Positions 8,634-17,117 of a stretch of DNA of 48,634 nucleotides are shown piece after piece. Position 1 is the first letter of the stretch; every line of letters begins with the position of its first letter. The stretch is from contig JAYUMV010000160.1 of NCBI GenBank assembly GCA_043762265.1, positions 1 through 48,634 on the forward strand, in the 5' to 3' direction. Origin of the DNA: JANXLO01 sp043762265 (GTDB taxonomy: Bacteria; Armatimonadota; Chthonomonadetes; Chthonomonadales; Chthonomonadaceae). Both the position numbers and the translations under genes were made by a program. The notes under the pieces were generated by a model. That model saw only the letters and a list, made by a program, of their open reading frames with translations. It was not told the origin of the DNA and searched no databases.

Positions 8634-8705
8634 AGCGGGAGACGAGATTCGGACTCGCGACTTCCAACTTGGAAGGATGGCACTCTACCACTGAGTTACT
8701 CCCGC
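8634..8705 (-). tRNA. tRNA-Gly (anticodon TCC) with unusual T loop
   Basis: A 72-base cloverleaf: perfect acceptor GCGGGAG/CTCCCGC, D stem ACTC/GAGT, anticodon loop CTTCCAA (TCC), T stem GCGAG/CTCGT, discriminator T, CCA not encoded. Two features are odd: the T loop reads TCCGAAT, so position 55 is C instead of the nearly universal T, and the anticodon stem CCATC/GTTGG has a T-T mismatch at 30-40. It is the first gene of the transcript with tRNA-Arg and has a good promoter, so it is probably expressed. Confidence 0.88.
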
Positions 8706-8717
8706 ACGACACTCCCT

Positions 8718-8747
8718 ATTGTATCACGCCCGCCCGCCCATCGTCAA
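8718..8747 (-). promoter_or_regulatory. Promoter of the tRNA-Gly/tRNA-Arg operon
   Basis: On the minus strand TTGACG, an 18-base spacer, then TACAAT, placed 12 bases before the mature tRNA-Gly end. Each box is close to the sigma-70 consensus. Confidence 0.8.
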
Positions 8748-8767
8748 GAGCGAGCCACATTTTCTTA

Positions 8768-8790
8768 GGAGGGGGTTCTTTAGCCCCTCC
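8768..8790 (-). terminator. Hairpin downstream of the methyltransferase gene
   Basis: Stem GGAGGGG/CCCCTCC (8768-8774 with 8784-8790), about 20 bases after the methyltransferase stop. There is no clear T-run on either side, so it is only a possible terminator. Confidence 0.4.
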
Positions 8791-8812
8791 TTTAGAAGGT
8801 CGGGGAGGTGAG

Positions 8813-9565
8813 TCAGGGCTTGACGGCGATACAGAGGATCGAGACGCCGAAAGGGAAGTTGAGGCGACGGGCGAAGGCGTTTTCCACCCCCAGAAATCCC
8901 GTAAGTGCGGCGTTGATCGGAGCCGGGACATTCGGCATCGCCGCTTGCGGCGGGTCATGCGGCGGTTTACGGGCGTTGAGCCGGCGCTGCAAAGCCACCA
9001 CCGGATAGAGCGCGGTCATCGTGTGCGAGACCTTCTCGATCCGGAAACCGGCGGCCTCGAACCGCTCGCGCACCTCACGCACCTGGTAACGCCGAAAGTG
9101 CATAAGGGCGACATCGTGCTCGCTCCAGAGATGGGGATAGGCAGGAATGGTCGCGAAGACGCGTCCCCCTGGTTTCAGCACCCGAAAGAACTCCCGCATG
9201 GCTGCGCAGTCGTCCGGGAGATGTTCCAGCACATCCATCGTGACGATCACATCGAAGCCGTTGTCGGCAAAGGGCAGTTTCATCGCGTCGGCGCCGACGA
9301 GATGGTCCAGGCCACGGCGGCGGGAGAACTGAAGGGCAGTCTGCGAGAAGTCGGCGGAGACGACGCGGCCCCACTTGGTAAGGCGACCGGACATCGCACC
9401 GGTGCCACAACCTACATCAAGGAAGTTCAGTGGTGCCGAGGCGTTTTGAGTGCCGGGGGCGCCATAGCGGGTACGGAGCAGGGCTTCTACCAGACGATGC
9501 CGACCGACAAACCACCAGTACGAGTCTTCCAGGCGGTACATCCGCTCATATTCGGGTTCGTTCAT
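8813..9565 (-). CDS. Class I SAM-dependent methyltransferase
   Basis: A 250-residue soluble methyltransferase of the Methyltransf_11/23 type. S-adenosylmethionine motif I is FLDVGCGTGAMSG (about 48-60), followed by the acidic end of beta-2 (VSADFS) and motif III-like VTMDVLEHLPDD. The N-terminal YWWFVGRHRLVEALL is typical of methyltransferases found beside glycosyltransferases. It overlaps the preceding glycosyltransferase by four bases (ATGA), so the two are made together, probably to build or modify a lipid-linked or surface glycan. The methyl acceptor cannot be told from sequence. Confidence 0.88.
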   Translation of the reverse strand: MNEPEYERMYRLEDSYWWFVGRHRLVEALLRTRYGAPGTQNASAPLNFLDVGCGTGAMSGRLTKWGRVVSADFSQTALQFSRRRGLDHLVGADAMKLPFADNGFDVIVTMDVLEHLPDDCAAMREFFRVLKPGGRVFATIPAYPHLWSEHDVALMHFRRYQVREVRERFEAAGFRIEKVSHTMTALYPVVALQRRLNARKPPHDPPQAAMPNVPAPINAALTGFLGVENAFARRLNFPFGVSILCIAVKP

Positions 9566-10419
9566 TGGGCATGACCGCCTGCGGAGGCGGTAACGGGTTC
9601 GTAGCGCGTCATGCGGATACGGAACAGGGTCTTGAGCATACGGAAGGCGTCCCGTAAGAAGCGTACTTTCGACCCTTCCATGTGCGACCAGCGCACGGGG
9701 ACTTCTGCAACCCGCATTCCAAAGAAGCGCAGGGCCAGATAGAGCACCTCGACATCGAACGCGAAATGTTCAACCTGGCAGCGGCGAAAAATAGACTGCG
9801 CCGCGCTCTGGGTGAAAAGTTTAAAACCGCACTGCGTATCGTGGATGCCGGGGACTGCAATCGCCTGCACCAATTTATTGAAGACTCTGCCACCGAGTTC
9901 GCGCAGCCCCGACTGCCGCTTGATCAACTCCGAGCCTTCGACATCGCGCGAACCGATGGCGATGTCGTAACCCGCGTCGAGTTTCACGAGCAGTTTCTCG
10001 ACCTCTTCGATAGGGGTGGCCAGATCCGCGTCACAAAACAGAATACGTTCGCCACGCGCCTGCAAAACGCCGTAGCGCACGGCGTAGCCCTTGCCGCGAT
10101 TGGCTGCATAAGAGAGCAGTCGAACTTGCGGGCGACAGGCCGAAATCGTCTGGACAAGACGCGCCGTGTCGTCCTTGCTTCCGTCGTCTACCACCAGGAT
10201 CTCGAAGGGGTAATGCATGGAATCGAAGTACGCGAGCATCCGTTTCAGGGACGCGCCCAGGCGTTTCTCCTCGTCGTAGGCGGGCACGACGATCGAGAGA
10301 CGCGGACATTCGTCGCCAAACTCTTCCCCGAAAGGAAGGTCAGAGCACGGATCGTCTTCGAATAGGGGTTTATCGCTCAAAGACAAATTCTCCTGGGTGC
10401 GCGAGAGAGAGCGCGACAT
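9562..10419 (-). CDS. Family 2 glycosyltransferase, dolichyl-phosphate glucosyltransferase-like
   Basis: GT-A-fold transferase with LSIVVPAYDEEKRLG, the VVDDGSKDD nucleotide site, a DXD-like FCDADLATP, GSRDVEGS, and the CGFKLF acceptor region. This pattern resembles Alg5/DPM1-type enzymes that load a sugar onto a polyprenyl phosphate. No C-terminal membrane segment is present. Start choice: the frame is open to an ATG at 10503, but a consensus promoter's -10 box covers that codon. The next ATG (10419) has no ribosome site; a TTG at 10380 has AGGAG eight bases in front and is a real alternative that keeps the whole domain. It is first in a two-gene operon with the methyltransferase. Confidence 0.85.
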   Translation of the reverse strand: MSRSLSRTQENLSLSDKPLFEDDPCSDLPFGEEFGDECPRLSIVVPAYDEEKRLGASLKRMLAYFDSMHYPFEILVVDDGSKDDTARLVQTISACRPQVRLLSYAANRGKGYAVRYGVLQARGERILFCDADLATPIEEVEKLLVKLDAGYDIAIGSRDVEGSELIKRQSGLRELGGRVFNKLVQAIAVPGIHDTQCGFKLFTQSAAQSIFRRCQVEHFAFDVEVLYLALRFFGMRVAEVPVRWSHMEGSKVRFLRDAFRMLKTLFRIRMTRYEPVTASAGGHAQ

Positions 10420-10501
10420 TCGCTGTTTATTGGAAAAACAACCACGAAGCGAGCACAGCGAGTGGAAGGACAGGCCATATAGGATAAGAGCCGACCTCGT
10501 C

Positions 10502-10531
10502 ATTATATCGTTTTCTCGAAAGCCTTGTCAA
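10502..10531 (-). promoter_or_regulatory. Consensus promoter of the glycosyltransferase operon
   Basis: Minus strand TTGACA, 18 bases, TATAAT: both boxes match the sigma-70 consensus exactly. Transcription should start near 10495, downstream of the first possible ATG (10503), which rules out that start if the promoter is used. Confidence 0.85.
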
Positions 10532-10641
10532 TAGCATGCCCTCTCTACGAGCGTACCGCCGCTGCCACAGAACGTTGCCGCCCGAAATGACCTGAGCAAC
10601 GGTAAACAGGAGTGAGGAGGCAGATGCGGTCGGTGCGAACC

Positions 10642-13008
10642 TTACCAGGTAGTGTTGCCGACCTCTGGAAGACCGCGTCCGGAGCGGTCGCTCGTGGTCA
10701 GGCTAAACTCATAGGGTTCCGTGCCGCGCACCCATTTGACGAGCAGTGCATTGCTTCCCGCCCGGAGCGTGACATCCTGTGCCCAGGGGCCTTCCCCAAG
10801 CACCGGACGGAAGGTCTCCCGATGAAAGCGGCGCAGCACCAGACCGCCGTTGAGCCAGACTTTGACTCCGCTGTTGGTGTTGGCGACCAGACGAATATCA
10901 CGGGTCGTGGGGCTCTGCAGCAGCGTCTGGCCGTAACAGACGCCCGCCCCGCCCCGAAACAGCGCCTCCAGATCGAGGGTAGGTTCCAGGAAAGTGCGCT
11001 GCTCCCAGCGTACCTGCTGCGAACTGCGGCCCACATAGGCTTCGTTCAGGCCAGGGCGATCTTCCGGGCCGAACGCCCGATCAAAGCCTTCGCCATCGAA
11101 ATTCTGGAACGCTCCCACGGTCCACCAACAGGAGGCCCCCATCAGTTGGAAGTCGATTTCCACGGGTATTCCGCCCTCGTCCGAGGCCAACCGCAGCGAG
11201 ATCGTGTTGGCGATATCGATGCGCGCTCCCTCGTTCGGCACGGCCAGCGTGAACTCAAGGCGTAGGATCCCGGTGTGCGCCGCGATATACTGGCGCTGTC
11301 CCAATCCGGACGGCGCGATCACCTGCCAGCCAGACGGCGCGAGCAGTGTGATGCGCCCGCTGAACGCCTCACCCCGATTGAAAATCGCGAAAGAGAGCAT
11401 CTTGGGGGCGTTGTAGGCGACTGCCGGAGCGTCTCCCGTATCCAGGACGACTTCGAAATCTCCGTTATGCCCTATCAGGGCGTTCGGCGGCGTGACGAGC
11501 AGCGGCTTGACCAGCGAGTTGTCCGTCCAGGCAATGGCGCTGACAGGATCGGGCGCGACACGAGGCCGTGGCGTCTCGATTTCCGAAGAAAGGGCGGCCA
11601 GGGTCGCGCCAGAACTCGCGTCAAGCGCTGTCTCCGAGTTCTGGTTTTCGATGGTGGACGGCATCGAAGTCGTTTCGGAAGCGACGGATTGCGGCGTGAC
11701 GAAACCGGGCAGCGTGGGTGCAGGCGCCGCCACGGAAGGCTGAAAGACAGGAGGCTGCGGAGCGAAGCCTGGGCTGTCTGCGATGAGCGATGGCTCCGTT
11801 TCCGAAGCACGAGCCATTTCCAGGCCGGAAGGTTCGTCCGAAGTTTCCGCAGTTTCTGCCGAGCGGGGCGCCACGGAGGGTTCCGATGCAGGAAAGGGCA
11901 GGGCCTCTTCGGTCGTGTCCGGCGCGATGGGCTCGAAACGGACCTCTCCGGCAGGCGACATCGGGGCGAAAGCAACGTTGAAGTCGGGCAGAGCGTCTAT
12001 GCCGCTCACAATGGCGATGTCGGGGCAGCGTGCGGCGACGATCTCTTTGCCGAGGGCAACCGTGCGGCTGGCGACTTCGTGCAAGGTGCGGGGCGCATCG
12101 AAGTCGCGCAGGCCATTGCCCGGTATCACGACGTCACCGACAGGGCGAAGCCAGTCGTCGGGCAGGCTAATGCTGCCGTCACGAATTCCCAGGATCGCGC
12201 CCAGCGCGCCTCCCACCATCTCGGCATCGTAACCGCAGTTGCAGGCCGCACAGAGGGCCGCACCGAAGTCCCGGATGCCGTAGAGCAGACCTATGGTGAA
12301 GAAGCCGATGTTCTGAGGAGCGTCTGTAAAGTTCTTGTGTCCGACTTCGTGCTGCACGCTCTCCCGCGCTTCCAGCCACGATGCGCCCCGCCCCGCCGCC
12401 GCGAGCGCGGTCTTGACGGCGCGGGCGGTCCGGCATGTGCGGGGGATCATGGCGAGCCCGATGGTCAGGAGGGTAAAGGTGTCGTTGAGGAAGAAGGCGG
12501 CGCTGCCGACCGCAGCAAGGAACATCGCGGCCCAGACGCCCTCTTCGCTATGGTCGAGCTTGGCGTCGTGATACGCGTAGGCGGCGGCGACCTGGGGCGC
12601 GCCGGGCGCGAGCATCGCCCAAAGGTCGGCCCGCAAGACGCCGCCCGTGGAGTGCCGGAACCAGTTGGCGTAAGAGCCCGAAGCGGGCGGCGGCACCCCA
12701 CGCCGCAGGTTGAGCGCGGCATAGCCGAACTCGTCCTGCGGATAGTCGAGATGCTCCAGCCAGGCCACCGCGAGATCCGCAGGAGTGATCTCCGGCCCAC
12801 ACTCCTCCAGCGCCGCCAACCAGACCAGAGGGAAGTCGAGGGCCAGGCTGGCGACCGGTTGGCCGGGGACCGGGCTATAGTAGTTGTAGCGCCCCGGCGT
12901 CAACTGACCGCGCATTCCCGCGCCCAGCGTTACTCCCGCGCTCTTGCCCTGCCACGCTCCCAGTACCTTATCGTAGTAGTTCTCCGCCGTCAGCGTCAAA
13001 GCCGCCAT
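10642..13008 (-). CDS. ADP-ribosylglycohydrolase-like protein with C-terminal beta-sandwich
   Basis: A 788-residue two-part protein. Residues 1 to about 330 follow the all-helical ADP-ribosylglycohydrolase fold (KVLGAWQGKSAGVTLGA; NCGYDAEMVGGALGAILG). The usual metal ligands are only partly kept: the canonical SDDT stretch reads LALDFP, and the GGDTDTTG stretch reads CGYDAEMVG, so one Asp of each pair remains. A long linker rich in Ala, Pro, Ser, Thr and Glu (about 370-500) joins it to a C-terminal beta-rich region of about 280 residues that resembles carbohydrate-binding or NPCBM-like modules. No signal peptide is seen. The catalytic role is doubtful; a sugar-binding or altered hydrolase function is inference. 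It has its own strong promoter. Confidence 0.75.
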   Translation of the reverse strand: MAALTLTAENYYDKVLGAWQGKSAGVTLGAGMRGQLTPGRYNYYSPVPGQPVASLALDFPLVWLAALEECGPEITPADLAVAWLEHLDYPQDEFGYAALNLRRGVPPPASGSYANWFRHSTGGVLRADLWAMLAPGAPQVAAAYAYHDAKLDHSEEGVWAAMFLAAVGSAAFFLNDTFTLLTIGLAMIPRTCRTARAVKTALAAAGRGASWLEARESVQHEVGHKNFTDAPQNIGFFTIGLLYGIRDFGAALCAACNCGYDAEMVGGALGAILGIRDGSISLPDDWLRPVGDVVIPGNGLRDFDAPRTLHEVASRTVALGKEIVAARCPDIAIVSGIDALPDFNVAFAPMSPAGEVRFEPIAPDTTEEALPFPASEPSVAPRSAETAETSDEPSGLEMARASETEPSLIADSPGFAPQPPVFQPSVAAPAPTLPGFVTPQSVASETTSMPSTIENQNSETALDASSGATLAALSSEIETPRPRVAPDPVSAIAWTDNSLVKPLLVTPPNALIGHNGDFEVVLDTGDAPAVAYNAPKMLSFAIFNRGEAFSGRITLLAPSGWQVIAPSGLGQRQYIAAHTGILRLEFTLAVPNEGARIDIANTISLRLASDEGGIPVEIDFQLMGASCWWTVGAFQNFDGEGFDRAFGPEDRPGLNEAYVGRSSQQVRWEQRTFLEPTLDLEALFRGGAGVCYGQTLLQSPTTRDIRLVANTNSGVKVWLNGGLVLRRFHRETFRPVLGEGPWAQDVTLRAGSNALLVKWVRGTEPYEFSLTTSDRSGRGLPEVGNTTW

Positions 13009-13067
13009 ATCGTCTCACCGCCTCCTGCCCGATTCGGTTCTCGGGGTCTGCCTTCAATCTCTCCGGC

Positions 13068-13096
13068 ATTATAACCCCTCCTCCCCTACTCGTCAA
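13068..13096 (-). promoter_or_regulatory. Promoter of the ADP-ribosylglycohydrolase-like gene
   Basis: Minus strand TTGACG, 17 bases, TATAAT, about 60 bases before the start codon. A near-perfect sigma-70 site. Confidence 0.85.
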
Positions 13097-13190
13097 GACG
13101 GCGACACAGTTCATTGCGTTTCACCGAGGTCGATCCCCTCTCAGATTTCTCTCTTTCAGACGCTTGATCCTGAAGCGGTTTCGCGTTGCT

Positions 13191-14051
13191 TTATCTTGCC
13201 ACCCGAAGCGCGAGAATGGCTACCGGCCAGATCAGAAACTCAAGGTCGGCCACGACATAGGTCAGAAAGCGTAGCTTTTGGCCTTCCCACCGGAAAGCCA
13301 GCGTCAGATATACTAGGTCATACGCCACCGTTATGCCTAGGGCGAGGGCAGGCTGGGGCAGTATGCCTGCATGGACAGCGCCAAGAAGGGTCACCAGAGA
13401 GACCAGGTTGGCTACTTCAAGCAGGACAAGGCTAGGTGCCTTGCCAAGCAGTACAGGCAAAGTCTTGATGTTCCTTTTTGCGTCGCTCTGAATGTCCTTT
13501 ATGTCGCAAAACACGGTGTTTATACCCATGCGAAAAAAAAAGAACAGGGAAAGATAGACGTAAATCGGGCTTATCCTGCCGCTCGCGTAGAGGGGAACGA
13601 TAAATACGCTGAGGGCCAAGAAGAGGGAGGTATACAGGTTCTTGAAGCCGGGGATTCGCTTGGTGGCCAGCTCCTTCAGTCCCTCCGTATAGAGAATTCC
13701 GCCAGCCAAGAGCAGCATGACCAAGAGGAAAAGCGGTACGTTAGCCAGGCTCAGGCAAAGGAGGAGCAGCAGGGAATAGCACCAGGAGGAAACTCGTGTC
13801 CAGGCCATGGTTGCCCGGAGGTGACGGGTGCGCTCAGGGTTTGACTTCAGGTCGTAGTCCATCTCCCGGTAGTGGTTGTAGGAGTAGACGGTCTGGCAGA
13901 TCAGGTAGGTGACTGCCAGGGGGAGAAAGCTGATCGGTTTGCCTTCCAGCAGAAATAAGGTCAGACCTATGCTCGTTACGCCGAGGGAAGTAAGGTGGCC
14001 GCCGTAAACTAACTCTGCCAGAACCGGGTGTAACCCGTCGTGCTTCCTCAT
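13191..14051 (-). CDS. UbiA-family prenyltransferase
   Basis: Integral membrane aromatic prenyltransferase, 286 residues with about eight or nine hydrophobic helices. Both Asp-rich motifs are recognisable: the first starts at N59 (NHYREMDYD, with a variant second position) and the second is D183-I-K-D186-I-Q-S-D190, followed by the K-LPVLLGK stretch. These bind the Mg-diphosphate of the prenyl donor. The acceptor (quinone precursor, haem, chlorophyll-like or lipid head group) cannot be told. A GAGGAG site stands before the ATG. Neighbours give no pathway: a glycohydrolase-like gene follows and a PEP-CTERM gene precedes. The first motif departs from the textbook NDXXDXXXD, which fits the broader UbiA superfamily rather than classic UbiA/MenA. 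Confidence 0.82.
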   Translation of the reverse strand: MRKHDGLHPVLAELVYGGHLTSLGVTSIGLTLFLLEGKPISFLPLAVTYLICQTVYSYNHYREMDYDLKSNPERTRHLRATMAWTRVSSWCYSLLLLLCLSLANVPLFLLVMLLLAGGILYTEGLKELATKRIPGFKNLYTSLFLALSVFIVPLYASGRISPIYVYLSLFFFFRMGINTVFCDIKDIQSDAKRNIKTLPVLLGKAPSLVLLEVANLVSLVTLLGAVHAGILPQPALALGITVAYDLVYLTLAFRWEGQKLRFLTYVVADLEFLIWPVAILALRVAR

Positions 14052-14224
14052 AAATAGTTGCTCCTCAATCGACCTGACACGTGCTTCCTAAGAACCGACA
14101 TCGTGTCCAATCTGGAATTCGTTCGCAATCTCTCATTAGCAAACACTGGGCGACATGGCTGGAGAACATCGGGACTCCATATTGAGGAAGCGATGAGTGC
14201 AAAGACTGGTGAACCTTCGTGAGG

Positions 14225-14920
14225 TTACCGAGGAAGAGACTTGCGCCGACGCCGGCGGAAGCCAACTCCGGCCAGTACAGCGGTCATCAGGAGGGCGAGG
14301 GAGCCGGGTTCGGGCGTACTAGTGATGACGAAGTTGTCGAAGGACTCGCTGGAGCCAAAATTGTAGAGGCCGACTTTACCCGTGGTATAGGTACTGGAGT
14401 TCAAAGCAAGAGTTTGACTGGTTGTGCCGTTAGAGATAATGGCGGTGTACTGGCTACCGACTACGTTGATGCCTACATGCAGGTTGGACTGGGCTGCAAA
14501 CCCCAGCGTGATGGGATTAAGGATCGATCCCCAGTTGCCGCCCTGACGGACATGCCAGTAGGCGTCGCTGAAGTTGGGCCGCACGATGAGCGCGATGAGG
14601 TTGTTTGCATCCTGGGCTCGCAGCAGGAAACCGCCGTCCTGAGAGCCGATAATATCCGTATTGACATTGAAATCTGTCAATGCAGCAGTGTTCGCAAACG
14701 AAGCGGTAATCGGTGTGGCGGCGCTGTGGGTTCCACTGGAATAACGACCATTATTGACGGCCCAGGTTCCACTCGATATCGTCCAGTTAGCATCGGCAGA
14801 TCCGTTCGACAAAGTGAAGTTGTCGCTGAAAATGACCTGCGCGTGCGCCGAGGCCGCGAAGGTTATATCGGAAAGCAAGGCTACCATCCCTACGAACATG
14901 GTTTTGATGAATACATGCAT
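14225..14920 (-). CDS. PEP-CTERM sorting-domain surface protein
   Basis: A 231-residue exported protein. The chosen ATG follows a strong AAAGGAGG site and begins a signal peptide (MHVFIKTMFVGMVALL, ending near AHAQ). The middle is a Gly/Ser/Asn/Thr-rich beta-sandwich of the LamG/concanavalin kind (DNFTLSNGSADANWTISSG; GGFLLRAQDANN). The C-terminus is a classic PEP-CTERM signal: PEPGS, a hydrophobic helix (LALLMTAVLAGVGF) and RRRRRK. Such proteins are processed by exosortase and linked to exopolysaccharide or the cell surface. No exosortase gene is in the window, so it must lie elsewhere. The frame continues 41 codons upstream without a ribosome site and is not used. Confidence 0.88.
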   Translation of the reverse strand: MHVFIKTMFVGMVALLSDITFAASAHAQVIFSDNFTLSNGSADANWTISSGTWAVNNGRYSSGTHSAATPITASFANTAALTDFNVNTDIIGSQDGGFLLRAQDANNLIALIVRPNFSDAYWHVRQGGNWGSILNPITLGFAAQSNLHVGINVVGSQYTAIISNGTTSQTLALNSSTYTTGKVGLYNFGSSESFDNFVITSTPEPGSLALLMTAVLAGVGFRRRRRKSLPR

Positions 14921-15121
14921 AACAGCCTCCTTTGTTGTTCGGCGATGCAATGACAGGGCTGACAGAGATCGGAGTTCGGCCCGCCATTTGCTTTCTAGAG
15001 ATAACTTCTGCGGAAACGCCCTTTTGATCGGCTCGGAACGCACCTGTGTAAAAGCGCAGTAAGACAGCCGCTCAGATCGGTTCCCTTAACCTTACAGAAA
15101 TCTAGCGCGGGACGGAAAGTG

Positions 15122-15168
15122 TGTTGCTGTACCTTCTTCTCAAAGGTGGTGACGAAGACACAGCAACA
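15122..15168. repeat. Inverted repeat in a 560-base non-coding stretch
   Basis: TGTTGCTGT (15122-15130) and ACAGCAACA (15160-15168) form a 9-bp stem; the loop contains a second small stem ACCTT/AAGGT. The stretch 14921-15484 has no convincing gene. It could be a structured RNA, a cruciform or an operator for the NTPase gene downstream. No family is recognised. Confidence 0.45.
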
Positions 15169-15304
15169 GGGACACAGCGCAGACCTTGTATATCGCAAAG
15201 AGTTGACATAGAGAATCTGCACATTTCCGTGTAGGCAAGAGGGCAACCTGACCGGACTTTCTCAATTTAGCTTTTTCCTATTCTGCAAGCAACCCAGAGT
15301 CAAC

Positions 15305-15329
15305 AAGAGACACTTCAATCGTGTCTCTT
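15305..15329. repeat. Perfect 9-bp inverted repeat upstream of the NTPase pair
   Basis: AAGAGACAC (15305-15313) and GTGTCTCTT (15321-15329) with a 7-base loop, about 95 bases before the promoter at 15424. No T-run follows, so a terminator is unlikely; an operator or regulatory hairpin is possible. Confidence 0.45.
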
Positions 15330-15423
15330 AGACCATTTAAAGATAATACTGCGGATACAGTTACTGCGGTGTGACTGCGCCGTGACCGCCGTGTAAATTT
15401 CCCGTGAATACTCTTTCGATGAC

Positions 15424-15451
15424 TTGAGCGCTCTCTTCGCAGGGGTACAAT
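15424..15451 (+). promoter_or_regulatory. Promoter of the NTPase pair
   Basis: TTGAGC, 16 bases, TACAAT. Transcription would start near 15458, giving a leader of about 27 bases with GGGGGAGG before the ATG at 15485. Confidence 0.65.
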
Positions 15452-15484
15452 AGCTCATTGCTTAACGCTGGAAGGGGGAGGGAC

Positions 15485-17071
15485 ATGGGGCAGAATACGC
15501 AGGAAGCGCCTCCGCAGCAGTTCCGCCTGTTTGGCACCTTTGAGGTACTTCTGCATGACCAGCCTCTCCTCGGCCTGCATAAGCGCAAAGGGGAGCGTCT
15601 GCTTGCCTATCTTGCGTTGCGTGCAGGGCAGTGGGTAGATACGAAGAAGTTAGCATCCGAATTCTGGAGCGACATCCCTACCGACGACCCGGCCGCGAAT
15701 CTGCGGCAGAGCCTCACCTATCTGCGACAACTCTTAGCAGGCGATGCAGGCTGCCTTGAATCGCGTGTCGGAGCCGTGCGCCTGATGCTCAGAGAAGATC
15801 AGATCGATATTCTCCGGTTCGAAGCCGCCTGTGCACGCGGCGATAGAGCCTCGCTGGAACTGGCCCGTCATATTTCAGAAGAACCGCTCCTCGCCGGGTG
15901 GGAGGACGCCTGGATTGTCCCCTTCCGAGAACGCTACGACAAAAAATTGCGAAACGCTCTGGCACGTGCTCAGGAAAATGGGCAGTCGCTCCCCATCCGC
16001 AGCCTACTCCCAGAGAAAGTAACAGCCCGACCACGGGCGGCAGATCTTTCTCCGATACTAGAGTGTCCCGCTGGAGGGACAGTGCCTCTTCTCTCCCCCT
16101 TCTACATCACGCGGGAGGCAGACCAGGCGCTCAACATGGCTCTCGAACGCAAGGAGAGCATCGTCCTGATCAAGGGGGCCAGGCAGACGGGAAAGTCTTC
16201 TTTGCTGGCGCGGGGACTACAGTATGCTCGTCAGTCTGACCGCATTGTCTACCATATCGACTGCGAGCAGTTTTCTCCAGAGGATATAGGGTCGCGGGAC
16301 AGCTTCTATCTGCGGCTGCTGGCTCTCCTGGCCGAACAGGCAGACCAGGACTTCACACGTGAGAAAGATTGGAAGGACCACCTCGGCGCGAACGGCAATG
16401 TGGAGCGCTTCCTGCGCCGCCGCATCCTCGCAACAACGGAAGCGCCCCTACTCTGGGCGCTCGATGGGGTGGACCGACTCTTCAAGACGAACTACTACAA
16501 TGAGTTCTTCGCGTTGCTGCGCGGGCTTCATACCCGGCGTGCCACCGAGCCCGATCTCCCCTGGAATCGCTTGACGGTTCTGATCGCTGCCGCGACGGAG
16601 GCCCATCTCTACATCCGGGACCTCAGCCAGTCTCCCTTCAATGTGGGAGCGCGTATTGCTCTGGAAGATTTCGACGCGGCTCAGAGCGATGCGTTGTACC
16701 ACCGCTATGGTTTAGAAGGTCGGAACGATGCGGAGCGACAGTGCCTGCGCGAACTGTTGGGCGGGCACCCCTACCTGCTGGCGCGCGGCCTACAGGAGAT
16801 TCAAGACCGAAAGTTGGATGTGCTGGCGTTCACCGACCTCGCTCTTCGCACGGATGGCCCCTATCGCGATCACCTGGAAGGCATTCTGCGCCTGCTTGCC
16901 GCCGATGACGGTCTGCGCACGGATCTGCGCGCCGTGCTGAACGGCCACCCGTGCTCCGAAAACAGTTTCTTCCGGCTCCGAACGGCGGGAATCGTCGCCG
17001 GTGAATCCGCCGCAGAAGCCCACCCGCGTTGCGGCTTGTATGCCCGCTACTTCACCCGGCACCTGGCCTGA
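15485..17071 (+). CDS. SARP-like winged-helix/AAA-type NTPase regulator
   Basis: A 528-residue cytoplasmic protein with two parts. Residues about 12-100 form an OmpR-like winged helix of the SARP/AfsR kind (FRLFGTFEVLLHDQPL; LLAYLALRAGQWVDTKKLA; LRQSLTYLRQLL), followed by a short stretch like a truncated BTAD. Residues about 190-528 form an AAA-like P-loop domain (AAA_35 type): Walker A G231-A-R-Q-T-G-K237-S238, Walker B-like LLWALDGVDRLF, and the sensor region PFNVGARIALEDF. The ATG follows GGGGGAGG; an upstream TTG lies at the predicted transcription start. The next gene, 46 bases on, carries the same NTPase domain, so the two probably act as a pair: one binding DNA, one sensing. Target and signal unknown. 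Confidence 0.8.
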   Translation: MGQNTQEAPPQQFRLFGTFEVLLHDQPLLGLHKRKGERLLAYLALRAGQWVDTKKLASEFWSDIPTDDPAANLRQSLTYLRQLLAGDAGCLESRVGAVRLMLREDQIDILRFEAACARGDRASLELARHISEEPLLAGWEDAWIVPFRERYDKKLRNALARAQENGQSLPIRSLLPEKVTARPRAADLSPILECPAGGTVPLLSPFYITREADQALNMALERKESIVLIKGARQTGKSSLLARGLQYARQSDRIVYHIDCEQFSPEDIGSRDSFYLRLLALLAEQADQDFTREKDWKDHLGANGNVERFLRRRILATTEAPLLWALDGVDRLFKTNYYNEFFALLRGLHTRRATEPDLPWNRLTVLIAAATEAHLYIRDLSQSPFNVGARIALEDFDAAQSDALYHRYGLEGRNDAERQCLRELLGGHPYLLARGLQEIQDRKLDVLAFTDLALRTDGPYRDHLEGILRLLAADDGLRTDLRAVLNGHPCSENSFFRLRTAGIVAGESAAEAHPRCGLYARYFTRHLA

Positions 17072-17117
17072 TACCCTGACACGTCCTTTCAGGACGACAT
17101 CCTGCCTGAGGAGAGCC

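Noticed and set aside
11275..13074. A 599-residue plus-strand open frame
   Set aside because: It lies antisense to the ADP-ribosylglycohydrolase-like gene, is very Arg-rich, matches no family, and has no ribosome site. It is a by-product of high G+C codon use.
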